Positions 41,378 through 50,436 of a DNA stretch of 64,000 nucleotides are shown piece by piece. Numbering within the stretch: position 1 is the stretch's first letter; each line of letters starts with the position of its first letter. The position numbers were made by a program, and so were the translations under genes. Under the pieces are notes generated by a model. The model saw nothing but the letters and a program-made list of their open reading frames with translations. It did not search any database and was not told the origin of the DNA. Source of the stretch: Virgibacillus_F necropolis_A. GTDB lineage: Bacteria; Bacillota; Bacilli; Bacillales; Amphibacillaceae. Where the stretch lies: NCBI RefSeq assembly GCF_044793635.1, contig NZ_CP084992.1:372001-436000 (forward strand). Reading direction: 5' to 3'.

Positions 41378-42979
41378 TTACTGTACTTCTTCCCTAATCG
41401 CCCGTCTTAAAATTTTCCCAACATTTGTTTTAGGAAGCTCATCCCTAAATTCAATAATCCGAGGCACCTTATACGCTGCCATATTATTTTTACAGTACTC
41501 GGTTATCTCTTCTGCATCGCTTTCCATTCCATCCTTTAAAACCACCACAGCTTTAACTGTTTCCCCGCGATACTCATCAGGAATTCCAACAACGACCGCT
41601 TCCTGGACTGAAGGGTGTTCGTAAATGACCTCTTCCACGTCACGTGGATAAATATTGTACCCACTCGCAAAAATGAGATCCTTTTTACGATCAATTATAA
41701 AGACGTATCCATCCTCATCCATATGCGCAATATCACCGGTATAAAGCCAGCCATTACGCAGGGCAATTTCCGTTTCTTCTGGCATATTCCAATATCCTTT
41801 CATTACTTGAGGGCCTTTAATAACGATTTCTCCAATTTCACCGGTTGGCATCTCCTCTTTGCCCTGTTCTAAATCAACAATTTTATAATCCGTTGAAGGT
41901 ATGCCTATCCCAATACTTCCGGGTATTCGAGTTGAAAACATCGGATTACAATGTGTAACTGGTGAACTTTCTGAAAGTCCATATCCTTCTAAAATCTTTG
42001 CACCAGTTTTTCTTTCAAAAGACTTGAGTAACTCCCCTGGCATTGGTGCACTTCCACTATTACAAAGCCGGATACTATCAATGCCATATTGTTCTGCTTT
42101 TGGATGATTTGTTAAAGCCACATACATCGTCGGCACACCTGGGAAAGAAGTAGGTTTCAAATCTTTTATTGTCTGCAGTACTTCTTCGAGATCAAATTTC
42201 GGTAACATGATGCTCATTGAACCTGTAAAGATAGAAAGATTCATACAAGACGTCATACCAAACACGTGAAAAAGTGGGATGACTGTAAGATAGCGGTCAT
42301 TACCCAGTTGAATTTCATCTTTAAAATATTCGTAGGTCTGCATCACATTTGCTAGTACATTACGGTGAGTAAGCATTGCACCCTTCGATCTGCCTGTAGT
42401 TCCACCAGTATACTGCAGTACCGCTACATCTTCAGATGGATTAATTTCCACATGCACGGGAGGTTTGGTTGCTTGTTTAAGAAAATCTGAAAACCCTATT
42501 GCTATGCTATCTTCTGTATCACGGCCGGCCAAATTGACTTTTATGACTTGTTTTACTGAAGTACTATCGATAATTTTATTTAACACTGGTAGTAAAGGTT
42601 CATAAATTACAATCGTTTCTGCCCCAGAATCATTCAAAATGTGTTCAAGTTCCTTACCTATAAGCATTGGATTGACCTGCGTAACAATACCACCTGCTTG
42701 TAAAGTCCCATAATAACCAATTACATATTGAGGACAATTGGGAAGCATGAGTGCAACACGATCACCTTTAGTAAAACTGTTTTGCTGCAGTGACGAGACG
42801 AATGCAGCTGTTTGTACATCAAGCTCTTTATAAGTGATTTCGTGCCCATAAAAATGAAGCGCTTTATGTTCACCATAATTAGCAATTGTTCTTTTAAACA
42901 TTTCGGGCAGTGATTCTTCCGGTATGTCAAAATCATGCTGAATATGCTCTGGGTAATGCTTTAACCATACTTTTTCCAT
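41378..42979 (-). CDS. Long-chain acyl-CoA synthetase (LcfA/FadD-like)
   Basis: AMP-forming synthetase of 533 residues. The P-loop-like motif is VAVLQYTGGTTGRSKGAMLTHRN; the second is EGYGLSESSPVTHCNP; the third is NGWLYTGDIAHMDEDGYVFIIDRKKDLI, and the C-terminal Lys lies in PKTNVGKILRR. It activates free fatty acid with ATP and CoA at the membrane. It is first of a four-gene operon. A full-match cre site lies 33 bases upstream, so CcpA repression by glucose is expected, as known for lcfA in Bacillus subtilis. Confidence 0.93.
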   Translation of the reverse strand: MEKVWLKHYPEHIQHDFDIPEESLPEMFKRTIANYGEHKALHFYGHEITYKELDVQTAAFVSSLQQNSFTKGDRVALMLPNCPQYVIGYYGTLQAGGIVTQVNPMLIGKELEHILNDSGAETIVIYEPLLPVLNKIIDSTSVKQVIKVNLAGRDTEDSIAIGFSDFLKQATKPPVHVEINPSEDVAVLQYTGGTTGRSKGAMLTHRNVLANVMQTYEYFKDEIQLGNDRYLTVIPLFHVFGMTSCMNLSIFTGSMSIMLPKFDLEEVLQTIKDLKPTSFPGVPTMYVALTNHPKAEQYGIDSIRLCNSGSAPMPGELLKSFERKTGAKILEGYGLSESSPVTHCNPMFSTRIPGSIGIGIPSTDYKIVDLEQGKEEMPTGEIGEIVIKGPQVMKGYWNMPEETEIALRNGWLYTGDIAHMDEDGYVFIIDRKKDLIFASGYNIYPRDVEEVIYEHPSVQEAVVVGIPDEYRGETVKAVVVLKDGMESDAEEITEYCKNNMAAYKVPRIIEFRDELPKTNVGKILRRAIREEVQ

Positions 42980-43011
42980 TATTATTCCTCCTTGTTAAAT
43001 CAACACCTTTA

Positions 43012-43027
43012 ATGATAACGCTTTCAT
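43012..43027 (-). promoter_or_regulatory. Catabolite-responsive element (cre)
   Basis: ATGATAACGCTTTCAT fits the CcpA consensus WTGNNARCGNWWWCAW at every position. It lies between the promoter region and the start of the acyl-CoA synthetase gene. Confidence 0.8.
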
Positions 43028-43065
43028 TATTGGAATATATTCATTAATTTATGAGGGTACAGATT

Positions 43066-44040
43066 CTATGGTATTAGCACAATCTTTCCTTTCGTTTTTC
43101 TTCCCTGCAACAAGGTGTGTACTTGAACAACTTCGGATAATGGATATGTTCCACCTACTGTTAGTTCTAACTCCCCTTTACTAACGTATAATAGAAGTTC
43201 CTTTAAACTAGTTTGGAATAAATCGGCTTTACGCATAATTTGCGGCAGAAAAAATCCAACCACAGATTGGTTGCGTTTCATTAAAGTCGATGGATAAAAT
43301 GTCGCCTGCTCTCCACTTGCTGCACCATATATTACGAGACGACCAAAAGCGGCCAGGCACTTGATTGTTTTGTGAAAAACATCCCCACCTACCATTTCAA
43401 GAGCTACATCAACGCCTTTTCCATTAGTTAATTCACGAATTTCATTCTCCCAGCCTTCTTCTGTGTAATTAACAAGATGGTCAGCTCCCATTTTTTTAGC
43501 AAATGCTAGTTTCTCCGAAGTACTAGCGGTTGCTATAACTTTTCCAGCGCCAAATAATTTCGCAAGCTGGACCGCCAATGAACCAACACCACCCGCCGCA
43601 GCGTGGATAAGTACTGTCTCTCCTCTTTCCAAACGTCCCATCGTTTTTAATATGTGATAGGCACTTAATCCTTGTAATGGAAGTGCAACTGCTTTTTCAT
43701 AAGTGACTCCATCAGGAATTGGAATTAATGCATCTGCTGCCACAGAAACATATTCTGCATACCCACCTGATTCAATTAACGTGACAATTCGCGCTCCTTT
43801 TTTCACACCTTGTACATCTGAACCCACCTCAGTGACCACTCCAGCAATTTCTGCTCCCGGTATAAATGGTAGATTAGTTGGTACTACATACTGACCTTCC
43901 CTTCTTGCTGTATCAGCATAATTTACGCCAACTGCTTTCACTTCAATTAATACATCACTTTCTCCAATTGATGGAACCTCTACATCGTTAACCTTTAGCA
44001 CTTCTGGCCCACCGTGTTCTTTGATTTGTACTGCTTTCAT
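43066..44040 (-). CDS. NADPH:quinone oxidoreductase, MDR superfamily
   Basis: Protein of 324 residues, zinc-free medium-chain reductase. Visible are EVKAVGVNYADTARREGQY, PFIPGAEIAGVV and the cofactor loop VLIHAAAGGVGSLAVQLAKLFGA. No Cys set for structural zinc is found. It probably reduces quinones or enoyl compounds with NADPH. It is the last gene of the run acad-SDR-tetR-phosphotransferase-this gene, with 34 bases before it. Confidence 0.88.
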   Translation of the reverse strand: MKAVQIKEHGGPEVLKVNDVEVPSIGESDVLIEVKAVGVNYADTARREGQYVVPTNLPFIPGAEIAGVVTEVGSDVQGVKKGARIVTLIESGGYAEYVSVAADALIPIPDGVTYEKAVALPLQGLSAYHILKTMGRLERGETVLIHAAAGGVGSLAVQLAKLFGAGKVIATASTSEKLAFAKKMGADHLVNYTEEGWENEIRELTNGKGVDVALEMVGGDVFHKTIKCLAAFGRLVIYGAASGEQATFYPSTLMKRNQSVVGFFLPQIMRKADLFQTSLKELLLYVSKGELELTVGGTYPLSEVVQVHTLLQGRKTKGKIVLIP

Positions 44041-44074
44041 TCTTTCATCCGCCTCCTGTCAATTGATTAACTGC

Positions 44075-45145
44075 TTACACACGCTTTGCAGTTTGCGATG
44101 CATGTTGTATGAGATTTGCTATAAATTTATCAAAATAAGCAAATCTCGTATCATTTGTTTGTCCTTTTTTGTACCGAAAATAAATCTGCTGACAAATAAC
44201 GGCAAGTTTAAAGTAGGCAAATGTTAAATAAAAATGGATAGTTGATACATCTCGACCGCTCTTTTTTGCATAGTCTTCAAGAAATTCTTCCCGGGTAAAA
44301 AATCCTTCCCTAACAGTAACAGGTGGCTTACCAAGACCTTGTTTTAATAGTTCCGGATCTCCTGATTCAATCCAATAACTCAGTGCTGCACCAAGATCTG
44401 CTAACGGATCACCAACAGTTGTCATCTCCCAATCAAATAACCCCGTCATCTCACTAAAATCATCAGAAAACATTGCATTATTTAACTTATAATCATAATG
44501 AATAATGGTTGGGTCTAATGAAACAGGGATAGAAGATTCAAGCCACCTCATTAACTGATTCACACCTGGAATTTCATCCGTTTTTGAATGTTCATAACGC
44601 TTAATCCATCCAGTTACTTGACGCTCCATGAAACCATCTGGTTTTGCTATCTTTGCTAATTGTGTTTTCGTACAATCAATGTCATGCAACTCTACTAACC
44701 TATCAACCATTATTTCTGAAACTTTTCTACCTATGTTCCTATCGTAAGTGATGCCACTTGGAAAGTCCGTATCAAGTACGATCCCTTTTCTACGCTCCAT
44801 AATAAAAAATGGGCTGCCTACAATGTTTTTGTTATCGGAAAATATAAACGGTCTTGGGGCTGTAGGGTAGATCCGGTTTAAACTGGACAGAATTTTATAC
44901 TCCCGTTCCATATCATGGGCTTTCGGCGCAACTGGCCCAAGTGGCGGACGCCTCAGGACCGCTTCCCATGTACCGATTCGCAGTAGATAGGTCAGGTTTG
45001 AATGACCTGCACCAAATTGTTCCACTTCTAAAGTCCCACCGCCTGGTACGTCCTTGAGATTATTCTGAATAAAATCCAGTAATACGCTATTATTTAGTTC
45101 CTCACCTTTTCGAACTTGGATTGTATCACTAAACGAAGTTCCCAT
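44075..45145 (-). CDS. Phosphotransferase family protein (ACAD10/11 N-domain type)
   Basis: Protein of 356 residues with an aminoglycoside-kinase fold. The nucleotide region is EQFGAGHSNLTYLLRI and VLRRPP, the catalytic loop IIHYDYKLNNAMF (Asp and Asn), and the metal motif LFDWEMTTVGDPLADLG. Such kinases go with acyl-CoA dehydrogenases: in animals both parts are joined in ACAD10/11, which act on 4-hydroxy acids by phosphorylating the hydroxy group. Here the matching dehydrogenase is coded three genes upstream. A role in 4-hydroxyacyl-CoA breakdown is inference. Confidence 0.85.
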   Translation of the reverse strand: MGTSFSDTIQVRKGEELNNSVLLDFIQNNLKDVPGGGTLEVEQFGAGHSNLTYLLRIGTWEAVLRRPPLGPVAPKAHDMEREYKILSSLNRIYPTAPRPFIFSDNKNIVGSPFFIMERRKGIVLDTDFPSGITYDRNIGRKVSEIMVDRLVELHDIDCTKTQLAKIAKPDGFMERQVTGWIKRYEHSKTDEIPGVNQLMRWLESSIPVSLDPTIIHYDYKLNNAMFSDDFSEMTGLFDWEMTTVGDPLADLGAALSYWIESGDPELLKQGLGKPPVTVREGFFTREEFLEDYAKKSGRDVSTIHFYLTFAYFKLAVICQQIYFRYKKGQTNDTRFAYFDKFIANLIQHASQTAKRV

Positions 45146-45195
45146 CAGTATTCCCTCCTATCTTGAAAATTGTTTATAAGGTGGCTAGTGAACTA

Positions 45196-45759
45196 TTATT
45201 TCGCAATCCCAGTTAATATCATATCTGCATAGATTCTAGCCAGTTCGTCAGGCGACACCTCTCCATTTGTTTTATACCAATTATAACTCCAATTTGTGAC
45301 GCCTAAGATTCCAAAAGCAAGCATATCAGCTCGCAATCCTTCACGGAATTCTTTTTGCTTACTTCCTCCCTCGATAACTTTTTCGATATTCAATCGAAAT
45401 TGATTACGCTTTTGCTTGATGTTTTCAATATTTTCATTGGCTAAATGCCTAATCTCTCGAAAAAAAACACGTGCACTGGGACCTTTATCAGTAATATCAT
45501 TGATTAGTAAGTGTATGATTTTCATAAGCTTTTCTTTCTGTGTTAGGTCTCCATCATCCACAATAGCCTGCTGTCTTTCTAACAGATTTGTAATATAATC
45601 ATGGTGTATGTCCATCAACAATTGTTCTTTACTGGTAAAATAGTAATAAAAAGTACCTTTTGTCACATCTAATTCATTTACAATATCCTGGATGGACGTT
45701 TGGCTGAATCCTTTTTTTTCAAAAAGTAAAATGCTTTGTTTTGTTAGTTTATCTTTCAT
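45196..45759 (-). CDS. TetR-family regulator of the acyl-CoA operon
   Basis: Protein of 187 residues. The N-terminal helix-turn-helix is SILLFEKKGFSQTSIQDIVNELDVTKGTFYYYFTSKEQLLMDI, typical of TetR; the remainder is the helical ligand-binding domain. The ATG at 45757-45759 is used since GAGAGG lies seven bases upstream. Being inside the acad-SDR-tetR operon, it probably represses that operon in the absence of an acyl-CoA ligand, as FadR does in Bacillus. The palindrome at 47831-47852 is the likely target. Confidence 0.88.
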   Translation of the reverse strand: MKDKLTKQSILLFEKKGFSQTSIQDIVNELDVTKGTFYYYFTSKEQLLMDIHHDYITNLLERQQAIVDDGDLTQKEKLMKIIHLLINDITDKGPSARVFFREIRHLANENIENIKQKRNQFRLNIEKVIEGGSKQKEFREGLRADMLAFGILGVTNWSYNWYKTNGEVSPDELARIYADMILTGIAK

Positions 45760-45803
45760 AGAAATACCTCTCTGGTTTGTCATTTTCTTTTACTTGATCA
45801 TTT

Positions 45804-46577
45804 TTATAACGCATGTGCACCGCCATCTACTGTTAAAATATCTCCTGTTACATAATCAGACGCCTTAGAAGCCAAAAATAATGCTGCACCCATCAAATCT
45901 GTATCGCTCCCCAGTCGATTTAATGGTGTACCTTCAAGTATTTTATCTTTACCCTTGTGTAGTAATCCCTGCGACATTTTTGTAGGGAAAAACCCGGGAG
46001 CAATCGCATTCACATGAATGTTATACTGTCCCCATTTAACCGCTAAATCCTTCGTGAAAGTCATTACGGCTCCTTTACTCGTGTTATATCCAATCGCATC
46101 CATATAACCGGGGTCTGTACCACCAAAACCAGCTACTGAAGCTATATTGATAATTTTTCCACTTTTTTGTTCGATCATTACTTTGCCGACTTCCTGACTC
46201 ATCAAAAATGTTCCAGTTACATTTACGTTTAAAACTTTTTGCCATGCTTCATAGGGCATATCCACAACAGGCGCTCCCCAAGTAGCTCCACTATTATTTA
46301 CTAATATATCAATCGAACCAAAGTGTGCAGTTGTTTCTTCGACTACTTTTTTAATAGCTTCTTGATTGGTAATATCACAACTAAAGGCCAATGAATCTAC
46401 CCCTAGACTTTTCAACTTATCACTCATTTCCTGACAAGCTTCTATTTTTCGCGAACAAACCACCACATTCGCACCCGCTTCGGCAAATCCTTGAGCAATT
46501 TGTGCACCAAGCCCACGTGCTCCTCCTGTTACGATTGCTGTTTTGCCCTCTAATTTAAACAAGTCAAATACGTGCAT
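45804..46577 (-). CDS. Short-chain dehydrogenase/reductase (FabG/gluconate 5-dehydrogenase type)
   Basis: Protein of 257 residues. Motifs are VTGGARGLGAQIAQGFAEAGANVVV (cofactor), ILVNNSGATWG (structural) and IASVAGFGGTDPGYMDAIGYNTSKGAVMTFTK (Ser, Tyr, Lys). The C-terminus LFLASKASDYVTGDILTVDGGAHAL is standard. The substrate is probably a hydroxyacyl-CoA or related compound, judging from its neighbours. It follows the acyl-CoA dehydrogenase gene by 14 bases. Confidence 0.9.
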   Translation of the reverse strand: MHVFDLFKLEGKTAIVTGGARGLGAQIAQGFAEAGANVVVCSRKIEACQEMSDKLKSLGVDSLAFSCDITNQEAIKKVVEETTAHFGSIDILVNNSGATWGAPVVDMPYEAWQKVLNVNVTGTFLMSQEVGKVMIEQKSGKIINIASVAGFGGTDPGYMDAIGYNTSKGAVMTFTKDLAVKWGQYNIHVNAIAPGFFPTKMSQGLLHKGKDKILEGTPLNRLGSDTDLMGAALFLASKASDYVTGDILTVDGGAHAL

Positions 46578-46591
46578 CCTACAACTCCCCT

Positions 46592-47800
46592 TTATAAAAA
46601 TTTTTTGAGCTCTAGTTTTGCTAGTTGCTGAAGGTGTACCTCATCCGGACCATCTGCGAGACGTAGTGTCCGTGCATTTGCCCAATGTGCGGCAAGTGTA
46701 AAATCGTTACTAACGCCAGCTCCTCCAAATGCTTGTATGGCGCGGTCAATCACGCGGAGTGCCATGCGTGGCGCAACGACTTTTATCATAGCTATTTCAG
46801 CTTTAGCTGCCTTATTACCAACCGTATCCATCATATAAGCAGCTTTTAGTGTTAATAAACGTGCTTGTTCAATATCAATTCGAGATTCTGCAATCCATTG
46901 TTGAATTACACCCTGGTCTGCTAACTTTTTACCAAATGCACCTCGGCTTTGAACGCGCTTACATAATTCTTCAAGTGCTCGCTCAGCTGCACCAATTAAT
47001 CGCATACAATGATGAATTCTTCCCGGTCCAAGCCGTCCTTGAGCAATCGCGAATCCTTTGCCCGCATCCCATATCATATTAGCTGCGGGAACGCGAACGT
47101 TATCATATGTAATTTCTGCGTGTCCATGTGGTGCATGATCATACCCAAACACCGTAAGCATCCGTTCAATCTTTACACCAGTTGTTTGTGATGGAACCAA
47201 AATCATCGACTGTTGCTCATGTCTTGATGCTGTAGCATCACTTTTCCCCATTACAATCGCAATTTCGCATCGTGGATCACCTGCACCGGATGACCACCAC
47301 TTGTGACCATTGATAACATACTCATTTCCGTCTTTGATAATACTAGATTCAATGTTTGTTGCATCACTTGACGCAACCCCAGGTTCTGTCATCGAAAAGC
47401 AAGATCGAATTTCACCATCAAGAAGTGGTTTTAACCATTTCTGTTTCTGTTCATCCGTACCATAGCGATCCAATACTTCCATATTCCCGGTATCGGGTGC
47501 ATTACAATTAAAAACCTCTGGTCCTATCATAGAACGACCCATTATTTCACAAAGTGGTGCATATTCCTGGTTCGTCAAACCTGCTCCATTTTCGCTTTTG
47601 GGTAAAAACAAATTCCATAGGCCTTCCGCTCTCGCTTTTTGTTTCATTTCTTCCATAATTGGCGGTACTGTATCCCATCGACTTGCTTGCTGATTCAATT
47701 GTTCCTCATATACCCTTTCATTTGGATAGACGTACTCTTCCATAAAGCTAGATAACCTTTTCTGCAAATTCACGACCTTTTGCGAGTAAGAAAAATCCAT
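46592..47800 (-). CDS. Acyl-CoA dehydrogenase (ACAD10/11-like)
   Basis: Protein of about 402 residues. FAD and substrate motifs are CFSMTEPGVASSDATNIESSI and VINGHKWWSSGAGDPRCEIAIVMGKSD. The C-terminal part is AIQAFGGAGVSNDFTLAAHWANARTLRLADGPDEVHLQQLAKLELKK. The WWSSGAGDPRC and LRLADGPDEVH segments are those of the ACAD10/11 group. It is first of its operon. The ATG at 47798-47800 is preferred over the upstream TTG at 47815; neither ribosome site is ideal. A palindrome lies between the promoter elements. Confidence 0.92.
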   Translation of the reverse strand: MDFSYSQKVVNLQKRLSSFMEEYVYPNERVYEEQLNQQASRWDTVPPIMEEMKQKARAEGLWNLFLPKSENGAGLTNQEYAPLCEIMGRSMIGPEVFNCNAPDTGNMEVLDRYGTDEQKQKWLKPLLDGEIRSCFSMTEPGVASSDATNIESSIIKDGNEYVINGHKWWSSGAGDPRCEIAIVMGKSDATASRHEQQSMILVPSQTTGVKIERMLTVFGYDHAPHGHAEITYDNVRVPAANMIWDAGKGFAIAQGRLGPGRIHHCMRLIGAAERALEELCKRVQSRGAFGKKLADQGVIQQWIAESRIDIEQARLLTLKAAYMMDTVGNKAAKAEIAMIKVVAPRMALRVIDRAIQAFGGAGVSNDFTLAAHWANARTLRLADGPDEVHLQQLAKLELKKFL

Positions 47801-47830
47801 CCTTTCATCCCCCAACTTACACTATCTTAT

Positions 47831-47852
47831 ATACTAACTAACCGGATAGTAT
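47831..47852. promoter_or_regulatory. TetR-type palindrome at the acad-SDR-tetR operon promoter
   Basis: ATACTA and TAGTAT arms enclose ten bases (ACTAACCGGA). On the minus strand TGAACA lies just upstream and TATATA just downstream, so the palindrome lies between candidate -35 and -10 elements. Confidence 0.55.
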
Positions 47853-47911
47853 GTTCAGAATATTATATTTTATTATAAAAGAATAGAGCGATAAATGCAA
47901 TATTTACCCCT

Positions 47912-49159
47912 CTAACGTTTATAATCATCTAAAAAGTCTTTCTGAAAGCTAGTTCTTGGCTGTTCTTGATCCTTTTCTTTATCTAGTTTTTTAAAGGGGT
48001 TTTTTCCATACTTTGTCGATAACTCATCTATCACGGAGTATAGTTTTTCCTTCTCTGCTTCTTTTTCATAGGTAAATAAATCCAATTGGTGCGCAATATG
48101 CTCTTTTTCTTCCGCATCCTGTACAGTAATTCCTAATAGTCGAATGGGCTCTAGATTCCAATGTTTTTGCAGTAAATCATTGGCAACATGTAATATATCT
48201 GCTTTCGTTTCGATATAAACCTGCAGCTTTTTACTGCGGGTAATTGTTTTTAAATCATGATACCGAATCGTCAATTGTACACTTCGCCCTGCTGCATTTT
48301 TCCGCTTTAATCGTCGTTCCACATTATCGGCAAGGGAATGCATCAAATTACGAATCTCTACTTCACTTGTCGTATCGTTTGGTAAAGTTTGTGAGCTTCC
48401 TATACTCTTAAATTCATGAACAGCATCTGGATCAACTGGTCTTGTATCTACACCATTTGCTCGATTCTTTAATCTTTCCCCATTTATTCCTAACTTCTGT
48501 TTTAATTGATAGACATCTGTATTGGCTAAATCACCAATTGTTTTAATTTCAATACCATTTAATTTGGTAGCGGTTTTTTTACCTATTCCATACATTTCTT
48601 CAACAGGTAATGGCCAAAGTTTATGAGGTAAATCCCGTTTTCGTAAAACTGTAATACCCATTGGTTTTTTCATGTCTGAAGCCATTTTTGCTAAGAATTT
48701 ATTCGGGGCAATTCCTATGCTACAAGGTAAATCCAATTCTGTTTTAATTTTATTCTGTAGATTTTCTGCTATTTTAATTGGACTTCCTAAATCCTGACAG
48801 TCTGAGATATCCATATAGCCCTCATCAATAGAGACCGGTTGAACATGGGGGGTAATTTCCGCTAGCATCTTAAACATTTCCTTTGAGGCCATTCGATATC
48901 GATCAAAATTTGGACGCATTACAATAAGGTTGGGGCACAGCTTTCGTGCCTCCCATAATGGCATAGTGGTTTTGACACCCTTTGCCCTTGCTTCATAGCT
49001 GCTAGTTACAATAATCCCTCTACGTTCTTCTGGGTTACCTGCAATAGCCAATGGTTTCTCTTTAAGCTTTGGGTCATAAGCCATTTCTACCGAAGCATAA
49101 AAGCAATTCATATCGATATGAAAAATTACACGACCATTTTTCGGATACCACTGTGACAT
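47912..49159 (-). CDS. dinB: DNA polymerase IV
   Basis: Y-family polymerase of about 415 residues. Active-site carboxylates lie in VIFHIDMNCFYASVEMA and in QPVSIDEGYMDIS. The helix-hairpin-helix is VEEMYGIGKKTATKLNGI. The C-terminal HQLDLFTYEKE is a beta-clamp-binding motif. It copies across lesions with low fidelity. The ATG at 49159 is preferred since AGAAGAGG lies nine bases upstream; the ATG at 49168 has no spacing to it. Position beside yqjE equals yqjH (PolY1). An SOS-like sequence is at 49177-49190. Confidence 0.93.
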   Translation of the reverse strand: MSQWYPKNGRVIFHIDMNCFYASVEMAYDPKLKEKPLAIAGNPEERRGIIVTSSYEARAKGVKTTMPLWEARKLCPNLIVMRPNFDRYRMASKEMFKMLAEITPHVQPVSIDEGYMDISDCQDLGSPIKIAENLQNKIKTELDLPCSIGIAPNKFLAKMASDMKKPMGITVLRKRDLPHKLWPLPVEEMYGIGKKTATKLNGIEIKTIGDLANTDVYQLKQKLGINGERLKNRANGVDTRPVDPDAVHEFKSIGSSQTLPNDTTSEVEIRNLMHSLADNVERRLKRKNAAGRSVQLTIRYHDLKTITRSKKLQVYIETKADILHVANDLLQKHWNLEPIRLLGITVQDAEEKEHIAHQLDLFTYEKEAEKEKLYSVIDELSTKYGKNPFKKLDKEKDQEQPRTSFQKDFLDDYKR

Positions 49160-49176
49160 CTCAAACATCCTCTTCT

Positions 49177-49190
49177 CGAACTGTTGTTTC
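49177..49190. promoter_or_regulatory. Degenerate SOS-box-like sequence before dinB
   Basis: CGAACTGTTGTTTC keeps CGAAC-N4-GTT but deviates at two inner purine positions and near the end. It is directly upstream of the dinB ribosome site. yqjH is not reported as LexA-controlled in Bacillus subtilis, so this is a weak call. Confidence 0.3.
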
Positions 49191-49217
49191 TATATTAATT
49201 GTATCACAAATAGAAAA

Positions 49218-49247
49218 CCCCTTATAACAGGAAACTATTATAAGGGG
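49218..49247 (-). terminator. Terminator after the M20 peptidase gene
   Basis: CCCCTTATAA and TTATAAGGGG form a perfect ten-base stem with a ten-base loop, followed by TTTTC on the minus strand. Confidence 0.85.
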
Positions 49248-49259
49248 CTAATATCATAA

Positions 49260-50384
49260 TTATTTAGTTGTTTCTTGTACTATTGCAGTAATATATTCAG
49301 CTATCTTAACTAAGTCTTCAACAGCAATTCGTTCGTTTGTTGTATGAATATCCTCGTAACCAACAGCAAGATTAACAGTAGGAATTCCATGGCCAGCAAT
49401 AACATTCGCATCACTACCACCACCACTGGTCAACAATTTACTTTCTCGACCAATAGCCTTTGCTGCATTTCGTGCTACTTCTACTACCTGATCACCAGCT
49501 TCTTGCTTAAAGCCAGGATACATAATTTGCACATCAATTTCAGCTGTACCACCGTATTCTTCTGCAGTAGATTCAAATGCTTGCTTCATTTTTTCAACTT
49601 GTTTTTCCATTTTTTCCGGAACAAGTGATCTTGCTTCTGCAAGAATTTCTACATAGTCACATACAATGTTTGTTTGTTTTCCGCCTTCAAATCGACCAAT
49701 ATTAGCTGTTGTCTCATCATCAAGACGTCCAAGTGGCATTTTGGATATAGCCTTGGCAGCTAACGTAATAGCGGATACTCCTTGTTCTGGAGCAACACCA
49801 GCATGTGCTGTTTTGCCAATCATTTTCGTAAAGATTTTTGCTTGTGTTGGTGCCGCAACGATAATATCACCAACTTCACCGTTACTATCAATAGCATAGC
49901 CATATTTTGCTTTTAATAAGGAAGCATCAAGTGCCTTGGCGCCTACGAGTCCTGACTCTTCCCCAGCAGTAATAATAAATTGAATATCACCATGGTCTAT
50001 TTCATTTTCTATTACAGTACGAATCATTTCGAATATGGCTGCTAGACCAGCTTTGTCATCTGCACCCAAAATAGTTGATCCATCAGAAACAATATACCCA
50101 TCTTTTATAGAAGGCTTAATTCCATTACCTGGCACAACTGTGTCCATATGAGATGTAAAGTAAATCGGATCAACATCTGCTTTTGTACCCTTTAATGTAC
50201 AAATCAGGTTTCCTGCGCCATGTCCAGTTACTTCTTTACTTTCATCTTCAATGACCTCTAAACCTAGATCCGTAAATTTCTTTTTTAACACTTCTGCAAT
50301 TTCAGCTTCATGCTTTGTTTCGGAATCAATTTGAACTAATTCTAAAAATTCATCAACTAAACGTTCGTTATTTACTTTAATCAT
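49260..50384 (-). CDS. yqjE: M20 family peptidase (PepT-like, YqjE)
   Basis: Protein of 374 residues. Metal ligands are in YFTSHMDTVVPG, in LGADDKAGLAAIFE and in IITAGEESGLVGAKALD. TAHAGVAPEQGVSAI lies in the lid domain and GGGSDANVIAGHGIPTVNLAVGYEDIHTTNE is the last metal/substrate segment. This is the tripeptidase-like family. It is cytoplasmic. AGGAGGT precedes the ATG. The upstream gap holds the longest repeat array of the window. Confidence 0.93.
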   Translation of the reverse strand: MIKVNNERLVDEFLELVQIDSETKHEAEIAEVLKKKFTDLGLEVIEDESKEVTGHGAGNLICTLKGTKADVDPIYFTSHMDTVVPGNGIKPSIKDGYIVSDGSTILGADDKAGLAAIFEMIRTVIENEIDHGDIQFIITAGEESGLVGAKALDASLLKAKYGYAIDSNGEVGDIIVAAPTQAKIFTKMIGKTAHAGVAPEQGVSAITLAAKAISKMPLGRLDDETTANIGRFEGGKQTNIVCDYVEILAEARSLVPEKMEKQVEKMKQAFESTAEEYGGTAEIDVQIMYPGFKQEAGDQVVEVARNAAKAIGRESKLLTSGGGSDANVIAGHGIPTVNLAVGYEDIHTTNERIAVEDLVKIAEYITAIVQETTK

Positions 50385-50436
50385 TGGTACCTCCTGTTGT
50401 ACATATATTTTTCCATATCCATATGCGTCCGCTTCT

